A stretch of 64,000 bases of DNA, taken from Tolypocladium sp. Sup5 PDA-1. Taxonomy: Eukaryota; Ascomycota; Sordariomycetes; Hypocreales; Ophiocordycipitaceae. The stretch is from assembly GCA_000750105.3 (NCBI GenBank), contig JPHH03000002.1, forward strand, positions 868,001 to 932,000, written 5' to 3'. The translations under genes were made by a program, and so were the position numbers. Positions within the stretch are counted from its first letter, which is position 1. Each line of letters begins with the position of its first letter. Shown piece by piece: positions 35,150 through 45,524 of the stretch. The notes beneath the pieces are model-generated. The model searched no databases, had not been told where the DNA came from, and was given only the letters and a program-made list of their open reading frames with translations.

Positions 35150-36451
35150 CTACGATACCTTATTGAAAAGGACCTTGCCCTCCTCCATGCTGCCCGAGCT
35201 GCTCACCCACTCGACCTCCAGTCCGGATGCCTTGCCATTGACTCCGTTGTGGAACTCTCCGGGCTGAACTCGTCGAGGAAGCCTGGGTTCCATGATGTCC
35301 TATATACACGACCCAAAAATCCCTGGACACATGATGCAGTCTGAATTTGTACCGCCAAGTCATATTGTCGCGGTCTGCTACGAGAATTCTTTCGTCTGTA
35401 TCTTCGGGGTGCGGCTCTTCATGCAGCGTGAATTCGCCGTACCCTAGGTCGGAATAGATGCCGACCAGGTCGGTCGTCTCGAAGGTGGACGGCAGAGGAG
35501 GCTCCGGTTGATCGGGGAAGAGGATGTTGTTGGCATCCTTGTCCTCGCCCGTCTTCACTTCGTCCACCCTGTCTTCCCAACTAACCCAAGTCAGCTCTTT
35601 AATCTGGCCTCGCAAGACAAAGTTCTGGGCGTACGTACTCTTTGTTGAAGTCAAATCTCTCGCTCTCCGGGACGCCGAATTTGTTCTCTATCAAGCGATG
35701 TATGGCAACGTCTTCGATGGCATTGGACTTCAAGGAAGCATTGGCGAATGCAACAGCACCAAACTTGGCATCTGGAAGCCAGTACACCTGAGCGCCAAAG
35801 GCATGCATCCCGCCGCCGTGCGTGTAGATGACGTGGCCCTTGCACAGCTTGCGGCCCCAGCTTAGTCCATAGAGAGAAATATCAGCGCCGTGGCCCGGCG
35901 TAGTCAACAACATTCTGGGCTTCTTGATGTCCTTGTGCACGCTCTGGGGAAAGGGCACGGCCTCATGCAGCAAGCACTTTACCCACCGAGCGTAGTCGAC
36001 GACGGTGGATGTAACGGCACCGCCCCGACCACCTCCGTGACCTCCATCGGGGCGATTTCTTTGTGCCCCTTGGCGCGCTTGTCCCAGTAGTATCCGATAG
36101 CGAGGTGTCTGGGTGCCTGCTGCGCATCGTTGAGATCGAAGTAGGTCGAGTCCATGCATAGTTGCGAAGCCATAGCTCTAGGCGGCTCGAGATGTAGTCC
36201 TTTGCTCAGTCTTGTAGTAGTTGAGGTGGGAACACGCACCTCGGCGTAGATGTGGTCGCCAGCGAGTTGCCGCGGACCTTCCACTTATCCATCTTCCGCG
36301 TGACGAACTCGCGAAACTCGTCGGTGAGCGGGTTCTTGCTCGACGCCGGCCCTAGACCGGCGACCGGTGGCTTCTGCTCGGCTGCTGCTCCCTGGGATGA
36401 GAGAGCCAGCGGGACACTGGCGATCCCAGACGGGCTACACGGCTGCGCCAT
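35150..36451 (-). pseudogene. Decayed serine beta-lactamase-like hydrolase gene
   Basis: Remnant of a fungal beta-lactamase/transpeptidase-like hydrolase. The N-terminus (36451 down to about 36250, ending DKWKVRGNSLA) is followed within about 70 bp by sequence that in relatives lies far downstream (MDSTYFDLNDAQQAP, then GYYWDKRAK). The Ser-x-x-Lys nucleophile motif and the Tyr-x-Asn motif normally found between them are missing. Frames then change: GDHIYAE is out of frame with the N-terminus, EVTEVVGAV shifts to GAVTSTVVDYARWVK near 36020, and WVVYIG shifts to a frame reading PGEFHNGVNG near 35300. One intron (about 35637-35569, GTACGT to GACAG) still looks intact. Conserved pieces such as LYGLSWGRKL and YTHGGGMHAFGAQVYWLPD show the decay is fairly recent. 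It should not encode an active enzyme. Confidence 0.8.
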
Positions 36452-37062
36452 GATGTGGCTCTTATATACGTCGCGGTTCCAGACTTGTGCGATATATATG
36501 CCGTCGCTGGCTTATGCCCGCCAAAGGGACCTGGCGTCTAGAACATATGTAGCGTGCCTACGGAGTATATATGTATTGCAAGTTGCAACTTACTCCGCTC
36601 GTTGCGTGGGCAGTGGGCACGACGCCCATGCCGTCGCAACACCGGCTGTTCAACAACGCCAGATTGAGGCACATATCTTCTCTCACCTCCTACATTAAGG
36701 TACGGTATGGTTAAGGTTTATGTGATAGTACTAAAAAAGGGGCGGTAACGGTCATGGGAATGGGAATGGGTACGAATACCGGAGAAAATAGGTACGTTAG
36801 TGATGGCCGTCCGAAGAACCAGGGCGGCTTGTGAGTATCAGAGAGCCAACCATACAAGAATGCCGTGTACAAGTCATCCACATCATCAAAACCGCACATG
36901 CAATCAACAATACAAGTCCCAAACACCGGAGTACCATTTCTTCAACAGTTAGGGGGTAACAGCAAAAAGAAAAACAAAAGCCTGCGTTATGCTAGCTACA
37001 GTAGATATCATTGCCATCCTTCCTCCCTCCTTCATCCCGCCCAGACACATGCTCCCTCCCGT
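36452..37062. other. Spacer between broken hydrolase and HSE1
   Basis: No gene is supported. TACGGAGTATATATG near 36559 is a degenerate copy of the intergenic motif. The right part is the HSE1 3' UTR. Confidence 0.5.
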
Positions 37063-39232
37063 CTAACGGTAGTAATCGTTCGGGTTCGGCGCGCTCGGGC
37101 CGTCGCCGGGCGGCACGTACGGCTTGTACTGCGGCGCCCCTCCCACGGCCTGGCTCGGGAGTCCGTGGCGCGTATCGTAAGCGGAGCCATGCGGCTGCGA
37201 CGGCGGTGGCGACATGGAGGAGCCAAGGGGCGCCTGAGGGGCCTGTCCGGTCGGGACCGGGGGAGGAGCCTGGTCCGGGGGGTTGTAGCTCAGATACTGT
37301 GGTGGCTGGGAGTACGGCGCGGACGGCGCGCTGGGGTTCAGCGGCGCATTGAGGTCCTCCTGCGAGTATCCCCGGCCCGGGTGCTGGGACGCAAAGTTTG
37401 GGTTGTGCGGCGCAATGGGCGAGTCGTACACCGAGGTGGCCAGCTCTTGGGCGCCGTATGTGCTCTGGGGACGCTGCTGGCCGGGAGGAGGTTGGGAATA
37501 AGGGGCAGACGGGTTCGGGGCTGGTTGCTGCGAGTAGGGGGTGTAGGTCTGGGGCGGAGGTGATGTGGGCGGTTTCCCGTGGGAGGTTACTCGAGGAGAC
37601 TGCTCTCTGGGAGGGTATTGCTGAGGGGCGCCTCCTTGCGTGGGCACTTCAGACCCGGCAACGTAAAAGGGAGCCGGCGTGCCCTGAGGCTGGAAGTTGG
37701 GCGGCGGAGACGTAGTCTGGTACTGCGGCTGCTGGTCTGTGACAAGGTCAGTTGGTGAGGTTCGCCGGCTACAGGCCAGATGAAGCCTACCTCCTGGAGG
37801 TCCTGGGTTGTAAAAGTTCTGCGCATCTTGCGGCGGCTGGCCCTGAACTGGATATCCGCCGCCACCAGGGGGATAGCCTTGGCCGGGAGGTCCTGGCCGC
37901 ATGGCGTACTGGTGATAGCTGTGCTGAGGAGGGTGGGACATGGACGACTCTAGCAGAGCCTCGTAGTCTCTGCGGGCCTTGATGAACTTTTCGTTCAGCT
38001 GCGTGAAGTCGTCTGACGGTTTGTTAGCTGTTGATGTGCTTTGCGGTTACAGGGACATCGCCACGCACCCTTCTTCTGCGAGTACTTTTCAATCAGCTTA
38101 ATCAGCTTGGGCCGGATAGCCAGCGTCTGGTGATATAGCTTCTGCTTCGCAGTCAGCATCGCTTCACGGCGAATCTCGGGAGAACAAGTCGCTCGCGTCT
38201 CGTCACATACCGAAATCTCCTCATTGTCCTCCTCTCGCGGCGTCGTGTTCGACGCGCTCAGCAACGTCAACAGCTTCTCGACGTTCTTGATCTCGGCAAA
38301 CACTTCCGCCTCCATCTGCGCCTCCCGCTGCAGCTCGTCGGGCGTCGGGTCCGTCAGCTTCTCCACGTAGTTGAGCGGGAAGATGCCCGTCTTGCCCTTG
38401 AGCGACCCCCGCCACCAGTCCTTGTAGACGCTCTCCAAGACCGCAATGACGTCGCCCTTCTTGAAGTCCAGCTCGCCCGCCTCGGACGGGGCAAAGTCGT
38501 ACAGCGCTCGCACCCTGCTCACCGTCGCCGCCGTCGTCCCAGCCGGCACTGTCGGGGCAGGCGTCGAGTCCTGTTGCCCGCTCGGTCCAGCTTGGGAGCC
38601 GGAGCTCGCCGGCGTCGCCTTTTTGCGCTCCTCGTCCTGCAGGCTGAGCTTGAGGGCCATCTGCAGCTCGTCGTCCTCCTTCTGCCTGTCCGACTGGGTC
38701 AAACCCTGCTTCTGCGGCGCGCTCGGCGGTTGCAGCGTCGGGTTGCTCTGCTTTAGCCTGTAGTAGGCGTCGTACATGATGCCCAGCTCGGCGTCCTGGC
38801 TGAACATGTCGCTCCAGGACTGCATCTTCTCGAGGATCTTGGCCTTGACCTGGGTGTGCGTGTTGCGGTCGTTGGCCAGCTTCAGCAGGGCGTCGGTGAA
38901 GGCGCGGCTGGAGACCTCGCGGTGCATCGGCTTGCCGCAGTTCTGGCACAATGCGTGGGCGAGCTCCAGGGTGTAGAGCTGCACGTTCGCGTTGCGGTGT
39001 GCGAGCCGCTTGATCATGCTCTGGACGGCCTCCTTGGGGCCATTCTGGTCGCCCGACACCTTGTCGCACACCTCGATGATGGCGCCCCAGTCCTCGGACG
39101 TGAGGTTCTCGTCCGTCGCCTTGGCTGTGCTACGGTCAGAAATTTGCCATAGTCTCCCTCAGTCTCGACGTGCTGCGGGTTGGACTCACCGACGGCGTCG
39201 TCAAACGGCCCCGATGCTGCTGCTCGGAACAT
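37063..39232 (-). CDS. hse1: HSE1, ESCRT-0 subunit (STAM homologue)
   Basis: With VPS27 it forms ESCRT-0, which binds ubiquitinated cargo on endosomes and starts multivesicular-body sorting. Exons are 39232-39190, 39124-38211, 38144-38069, 38012-37791 and 37736-37063, giving 642 residues. An N-terminal VHS domain spans about 10-145 (ENLTSEDWGAIIEVCDKVSG). A ubiquitin-interacting motif follows at about 165-182 (DDELQMALKLSLQDEE). The SH3 domain is at about 212-270 (RVRALYDFAPSEAGELDFKK, KDWWRGSLKGKTGIFPLNYV). A helical GAT-like core comes next (AEVFAEIKNVEKLLTLL, LYHQTLAIRPKLIKLIEKYS), then a long Pro/Gln/Tyr-rich tail. The order matches STAM/Hse1. The start gives MFRAAASGPFDDAV, the family N-terminus. 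Confidence 0.95.
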
Positions 39233-40167
39233 GGCGGGCAGGCCAGCTATGACGTTTGAAGCTGTCCTAGCTCTCCGCTCTCACTATCGCTCTCGTTGCG
39301 CTCCCACGCGAGCGAAGGCAAGCTCGCCGTAACGTCGCCTGTTGAATCGGACCGTGGTGTTGGTATGGCAAGGGGCCGCGATGTGTGTCAAAGGTGGAAG
39401 TGCTTGGGTTGTGTTAGGTTGGTGGCGACGACGCAGTTGGTCCAGGTGCGAGGCAGCCTCATTGATTTAGGTCCATGTTCAGCCTTCGTCATCCAGCCGA
39501 GGGGCTCATCAGCTCCAGCCCAGCCTCCACACCCCCAGTACGCCATTCATTACGTGGGCCGCGCGCCACAGCCACCACCTCCCCGCCGACTTTCATCCGC
39601 CAGCTACCCTGCACCCTTACCCAAGCACATGTTAGTGATCCGTGCCACGCAACCGAGTAGGCCAGACGGCTCGCCACGCCAGGTCAGCCTGTTCTCTCTT
39701 CTCCCTGGGGTACGGGAACCGGATGGCTAAGTAAATGCTTTCCAACTCCTTGTATTCGACCTGCCTGCACGTCATCTGACAGCAAGTGCTTGCTAAGGTG
39801 AATTCGCCGAGGACAACTTTCAACAGCCCTTTCTACCTTTGCACATCCTCTGTATACAGACAGACACTTGCTAGCCAAACCACAGAAAGCATGTTGGCTG
39901 TCCAAAACCCCATACCCCCTGGCCTCCCAATCCATTCTGAAATTTTCCGTGCGCTTCTTCTCCCGAATAGGGTCACGCTGTAAAAGACAAATGCCATATC
40001 CTGAACGCCGAGCCAGCGACACATGCCTGTACCCCTGAACCTCCAAGTCGCAACTACTAAAACAGCGTGAGCAGTCCAATGTCTCCGTAATTCCAATCTT
40101 GTATGTCCGCTTAAAAGTATACCGTGTGATGTGCTGATGCTGGGATGTTCATGGGCCGACGGTCGCA
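39233..40167. other. HSE1 upstream region / ATG13 3' flank
   Basis: Only short non-conserved open frames occur. It holds the HSE1 promoter and the ATG13 3' UTR. No structured element is recognised. Confidence 0.5.
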
Positions 40168-43096
40168 TCACGACCAGCCTCTTCGAGTTGTGCCGCGAGG
40201 CTCGAACGCGCCTCGATCAGCACTCGCGTTGCCGCCTCTACCTTCTTCTGTGCTTCGTCTTCCGTGAGCGTCCATCTCTGACAAGTCAAATACCAGCGGC
40301 TCCTCGCTGACAGACTCATCATCTGCACGCCCAAGCCTACTCAGCGATCCGGTGAAACTACCTCGTGATGATTGTGGTGGTGTCGGCTTTGCAGCCCCCG
40401 TACCGAGGCCGGCGTAGCGCCGCCGCGGGAATGGCGAGCTTGATTGAACAGACGGAATGAGTCCGTCCGGCGGGTTGTCCTCTGCGGACCCCCGCTGCAT
40501 GACCTCCGAGGAGTCAGAGGGTTGAATCTCAGCCGCCGGCTGGAGTCCAGTGGGGAGGCTGTCCCCCGCTGTTGGGCTTCTCTCCAACTGGATTTGCCTT
40601 CCGAGCAAGGTGCTCATAGTCGGCGGTTCGCGGTCATCTGCACCCAAACTAATGCTCCGATGCGCTGCGAATGCCATATCAGTATCGTCGTCGTCGATCA
40701 TGGCTCGACTCTGGTGAGCCACCGAGCTCGACCGACGCTGATATGACCCTAGCCGTGGTGAGAGGGGAATGTCAATGGCAGTGGTGCCCTCTTGCGTAAT
40801 GGTGCTCTCTCTGCTGGGTTCCGGCACCGTTGGTTGCTGTGGACGCCCACTTCGCGAAACAATCCTCCCGGTTGTGCTATAGTCTATGATGGAGTTTTCG
40901 CTGAGCCTCGACGGAATTGCCGGTGTGTGCGGCGTATGTGGCGAGACCGGCTTGCCGGGAGATGTCGACGTGGACACGGACGCCGGCGCGACCATCCCCG
41001 GTACGCTCGTCAATTGCCGGCTGGATGAGCTCGATGAACGGTGCATTTGCATGGACGAGGTCATCGACTCGCCGAGCGCGTTATTCGAGTCTCTCATCAT
41101 GTGAAACTTTGACAGTTGAGCCACGGTCCTGTTAGTGGCAGACTCTCCCCTCTTCGCCGGCTCGAAGCTCTTGAGAGTCTTCTTGCTGTCCAGGGCCTTC
41201 AAGAAATCTGAAATATCGTCTTCCTCGGCGTGGAGAGAGCCAGAACTCGCCGGCCCTGCCTCGGCGAGCAGGCCAGATCCCGGCTGTGCCACGGACGAAG
41301 CTAGGCTCTGTCGACCGCTGCTACTTTGCTCCTCATCGCCGGCTTTGCTGGTGCCACCTACCGATAGACGTCCTCGGCGATGAGTGAAGCTGCTGCTATA
41401 TCGGCCGGTCGACGCTGGCCGGGGTGATCCGACCACGGGGGTCTCAGGTGCAGCAGCAGGAGGACCGCCGCGCAGAGAGGCAGGCATGCCTGCCGTCAAT
41501 GACGAGCGATTCCTGGGCTGCGAGCCAGCTGGGAAACCCACCGGACGGCTCAGCGAGTGCGTAGATGCAAGTGATTCTGAATCAAGCGTTCGCGGGATTG
41601 GAGACCCAGACAAGGATCCAGCTTTGAATGGCTGAAAAGACACCGACGTCCTTCTTCCGGGTCCATCTCCAGCTCGGATTGGAGCCCGCGAGGAGTATGG
41701 TCGAATAGGTAAAGAATTAGGAGCGTCAAGGCCGGAGGGTGTGGGAAAGGACGCCGGAGGAGAGCTTGTATCTGACCCAGGAGGTTTTACAGCCCTGAGG
41801 GCTGAAATGGGACTCGTGCCCACTGGACCATCTCCGTGAAAGGTCGAAAGGCTCCCGTATGTCTGATGCATCTCCCTAAGACTGGCACCTCGACGATGGC
41901 CACGCAAAGAGCCTACCTCGGCCACCGATTCACGCTGCCGCTCTCCATGCTGTGGCAGTGATGGCTTAAACAAGTTCTCATCGACTCCCATGAAGCGCGA
42001 GCTCAGGAGAGACTCTGAATCGTCGACGCGGAAACTGCAATCATTTCGATAGGCGACGGAAGCGCTCAGGCGCCCCACAGGCACATCGAGGTCGCCAAAC
42101 ATGTACTCGGTCACGGGATCTGTCCGGCCATCAATGGACTGCCTTAATGGGTCGGGACTCGATCTGGGCGGCTCCAACATCCGAATTCGGCAGTGAGGAG
42201 TCAGAGCCGGATGCGAGCTCTTCGCGGCGCCCGAGCTGGCAAATTTCCACGCTGGCAGCAGCCGCGAGGCTGTGTATAGGGTTCTGAAGAAAACGATGGC
42301 CTTCTTGTAAATGGTCGGCAGGATCGGGCCGAAATCATCGGATGGGTCGTTACCGTTGGTCTTCAATTCGACTCGCCATCTCTCCAAAACGACCTCGGCG
42401 TTCTTAGCCGCCGGACCAGGGGAGTTGCTGCCACTTGATGACCCTGACGCATTCAGTTGCTCCATGACGTCCCACCGCTTGCCGTCATCGTCAATAACGA
42501 CGAGGCTTTGGCTCTCCTTGAGTAGTGATGTGTCCAGGTATACTTCGATGATCATCGGGGGAGGAAGGTTGTCGAGACTGCCGCAGGTCTTCCATACCTT
42601 GAGCTCGTCTCGGAAGTCGTCTATCTCGTCGGTCGCGATTTGGTACTAGAACGGCACGTCAGTCAAGGAGCCGTCCTCTGGAGGGTCATTGCCAACGTAC
42701 CCATTTGTTTGTCTTTCGCAAGCCATTTGCATTGCGCGTTATCTTGACCTTCATGCGCGAGTCGAGAACCAGGACAGCGGCCTTGGTGTAGAAGTTCTGC
42801 GGCGCTCAGTCAGCGTCTCCGTTTCCCTCTCCGTTTCCCCAATGGACAGGGGGGCTCGTGCGACGACATACCTGAACAATCTGGTCTAGCTTCTTGATGG
42901 ATTCGGCGGGAGGCCCGAGAGATGGGAGACTGTCGGTTGTCGGGGAGCCTATGGCGTCCCTCCCAGAGACATTGGACCCGGCGCGCTGTCGGGCCCCCAG
43001 CGTAGCATCTCTCGGGTTGTTGGTTCGGGTCTGGTTTGTTTGCGGGGACGACGTCGGCGACGAGAGCCTCGGCGGCGCTCGAGCTTGCTGATGCAT
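40168..43096 (-). CDS. atg13: Autophagy protein ATG13
   Basis: Regulatory subunit of the Atg1 kinase complex; its TOR-controlled phosphorylation gates autophagy initiation at the pre-autophagosomal structure. Exons are 43096-42872, 42796-42701 and 42645-40168, giving 932 residues. After a Ser/Pro-rich leader, the HORMA domain runs from about 70 to 290: SIKKLDQIVQ-NFYTKAAVLVLDSR, KTNKW-YQIATDEIDDF, MIIEVYLDTSLLKESQSLVV and WRVELKTN. The rest is long, disordered and Ser-rich, as in all ATG13 proteins, with many potential phosphosites. The C-terminus EEPLVFDLSEM followed by RRSTEEGRGG matches the conserved fungal tail, so no extra 3' intron is needed. The start is the first in-frame ATG of the spliced frame. 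Confidence 0.93.
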
Positions 43097-43568
43097 GATG
43101 GTCGGGGCCGGGGAGCAGGAAGCTCGACTCGGGGGAGATGCTGGGGTTGTGGAAAGGACGGGTGACTCGATCGATCAGGAACGTGCTGGGATGTCGATCG
43201 GGAAGCGGACATGCTCTGCCATGGTCGATGTGCACGTGCGCTGGGGGGAGACGAGGATATGGGGGGATTCAGGAGGGTCTCTCATTCAGCAGCTCGTCAA
43301 GCTCGAGCCGCTGATGATGGCGATGATGGACGGCGTGGTGGAAGTGTAGAAAGGCCGGGGACCAGCCCAAGTGCTTCACCCAAGGGCAAGGCGGCAGTCG
43401 ACGAGCGAGCGGTCCGGGGTGGTTGTGGATAGTGGTGGTGGTCCGTGGTCGCGATCCGCACTTTAAGGCTGACTGCTGGCTGGCAGGCGTCCAGCTGGCG
43501 TCCAGCTGGCGACGACGACGACAGTGAACGAACCGCGCAAGCCGTTGGCCCGGTGCAGGGCAGGACAG

Positions 43569-43600
43569 ACGGAAAGGAAAGGAAAGGAAAAGAGAAAACG
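43569..43600. repeat. (GGAAA)n purine microsatellite
   Basis: Four or so consecutive GGAAA units followed by AGAGAAAAC lie in the upstream region of ATG13. This is simple-sequence DNA with no evident function. Confidence 0.8.
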
Positions 43601-45008
43601 ATGCCGCAGTCGCGCAGTTCGCCAATGATGCAGCGCGGGCGTCTGCGTCGTTGCTGTCTCGTCACCGGGGGTGCTGGGGGTGCTGGGTGCTGGCCTGGTG
43701 CTGGCGCGCGGGCTCCGCTATAAGCAGCCCAAGTCACTCGTGCCCCAGCCAAGGGTCCTCGTGATGGCAGGCCAGCCGACGGCTTTCGTCATCGGCTAGA
43801 GGTGGTGCTGGCTGGAGCGCGCACGTCCGATCACGCAAAGGCGGGCGAGGTGCGAGGCGACGCAGAAAGGGGAGTCTGCAGAGCTGGGGCCCTCGAATTG
43901 CAAGTGCAAGATGAAAAGGGGACGACGGGCAACCGATAGCCCAGCCTCCGCTCTGTTGGCGATGTGAGCAGAGCTGCCGTGGCGATAGTGATAAGAGATG
44001 GGGATGGACGGCTTTGGCTTGGGCCAACAGCTGCCAGATGCGGGCACTATCCGTACCCTCGCCTGCGAATCGAGTCACCAGCACCCACAGCATCAAGCCG
44101 CAGCGCATGTCGTGCTCTGACTGGCCGCCCATTCACGGTTCAGGTTCCCCACAGCGCCAATGCAGCCGCCATCTTCCCATCAGAGTCAAAGCACTCGTCA
44201 TGGCCGTGGAGCGAATGGCGGACTGCATCGCATCGTCCTTGGTGCCGCCTCAGTGGAGACGTGCGCTATCGGCGCCAGTGCCAGTGGTTAGGTACCTCGC
44301 CGTAGCCTATGTACTCCGTACGAGTAGGTACGAAGTATTAATCCGTAGGCACACACACACCCCTAGGACAGCTGACTGGGCTTGTCGACAGCCGGCGCTG
44401 CTGAGTCATCCGACGCTGCTGCATGCGTGCATGGCTGCCTCTCGCGCCGCTCCTCTCGCCTGGCAGGCAGTGACTGATTGCCCTTATCTCCATGGGCGTC
44501 GAGTCTTGACCTGGACATGCCCCAATCAGCAAATACAGTACACAACTGATCTGATGGATGTGGCGTCGTCCTGTTCTGTCCGTCGCAGAGTCAATCCCTC
44601 CATGCACCCCTCCTCCTGCCTAGAGCCTGGTGGCGGCCTGCGGCATGAGATGCCCCCAGGGACCCTGGATGATGTGCTCTCTCCCGCCTTGTGCATCCTC
44701 GCCAGGCAGCCCGCGCCATTGGGGACCTCGATGGCCTGCTCGCCGAAGCCCCCAAACAGGCTGCCATGCCATTGACCGAAAACACATGCAATTTCCCTGC
44801 CTGCTGGTTGGCCATTGCGACCTTGATGGTGCATCATGGCTGTCCAGGACTTGTGTCGACCTTACCTAGGTCCTCCAAAGTGATGTGTCTGTTGAATGGG
44901 CCCAAAGGGTGGCATGAGGCAACGTGGCCGCGAACTTCTGCAGCATCGCCTCACCTGAACCACCTGCGTGCATGTTGCAACAGTGGCAGTCTGTTTCCTG
45001 AGTTGTTG

Positions 45009-45053
45009 TTCTCAACCTTGAGTATTTCTAACTCCAACCTCGAGCCCAATTCT
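45009..45053 (+). repeat. Left inverted copy of the degenerate repeat
   Basis: The plus-strand sequence beginning TTCTCAACCTTGAGTATTTC and continuing to CCTCGAGCCCAATTCTC matches, at roughly 4 of 5 positions by eye, the minus-strand sequence of the array near 49510-49463 (TTCTCAACCTTCCGCATTTG, then CTCGAGCCCCATTCTC). The two copies therefore flank the F-box-like gene in inverted orientation. Confidence 0.65.
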
Positions 45054-45524
45054 CCAACCTCTCGCACATTGGATTGGAGTACGTCGTCGCACGATCCCAT
45101 AGCCCAGCAGATTGATAAATAGACAATGCAACTTAAGAGTCGGCCACGGTGAATTTAATTTCTCCTTAAGAAACTCCGATCACTATCGCATGCGCTTCCA
45201 ACGCTTTTCCCCAGCCAGTAGCAAATAGCCCCGTGCATTTTCCGCGACTCCGAGATGTCATCCGTCAATAGATCCTGGATGCGCCAAGCGCACTCTCCTT
45301 TTCTGTATCTCTCCGCCATGATACGAAACTGCCTCCAGCAGCGTCTCCTTACCTAGCCATTTTGTCTCCTCATGTCCCACCTCCCGGAAGAGGCATCCGT
45401 TCCTCTAGATCACCGGCAGACTCGGAGCAAACCTGCAAATCTCGGTATTGGTGTAAGCCCCCGTACCACACCGCCGCTCCCCCCCTAAACCCTCGCATTC
45501 CCTGCATTACCAATCCCTGAGCCT

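Larger units (their letters stand above)
43097..45524. other. Long intergenic region
   Basis: 2.4 kb with no supported gene. It holds the ATG13 promoter, a (GGAAA)n tract near 43570, a short duplicated GGCGTCCAGCT unit near 43487-43509, a GTACTCCGTACGAGTAGGTA motif at 44311-44330, and a repeat at 45009-45053 that matches, in inverted orientation, the repeat array beyond the F-box-like gene. The right end is the 3' flank of that gene. Confidence 0.55.

Noticed and set aside
35150..36451. Active beta-lactamase-like enzyme with unusual splicing
   Set aside because: No intron choice can recover the missing catalytic motifs, because the bases that would encode them are not present between the conserved blocks.
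43734..44132. Open frames of about 130 codons upstream of ATG13
   Set aside because: No splice partners, no conserved motif and overlapping frames on both strands; typical of GC-rich intergenic DNA.
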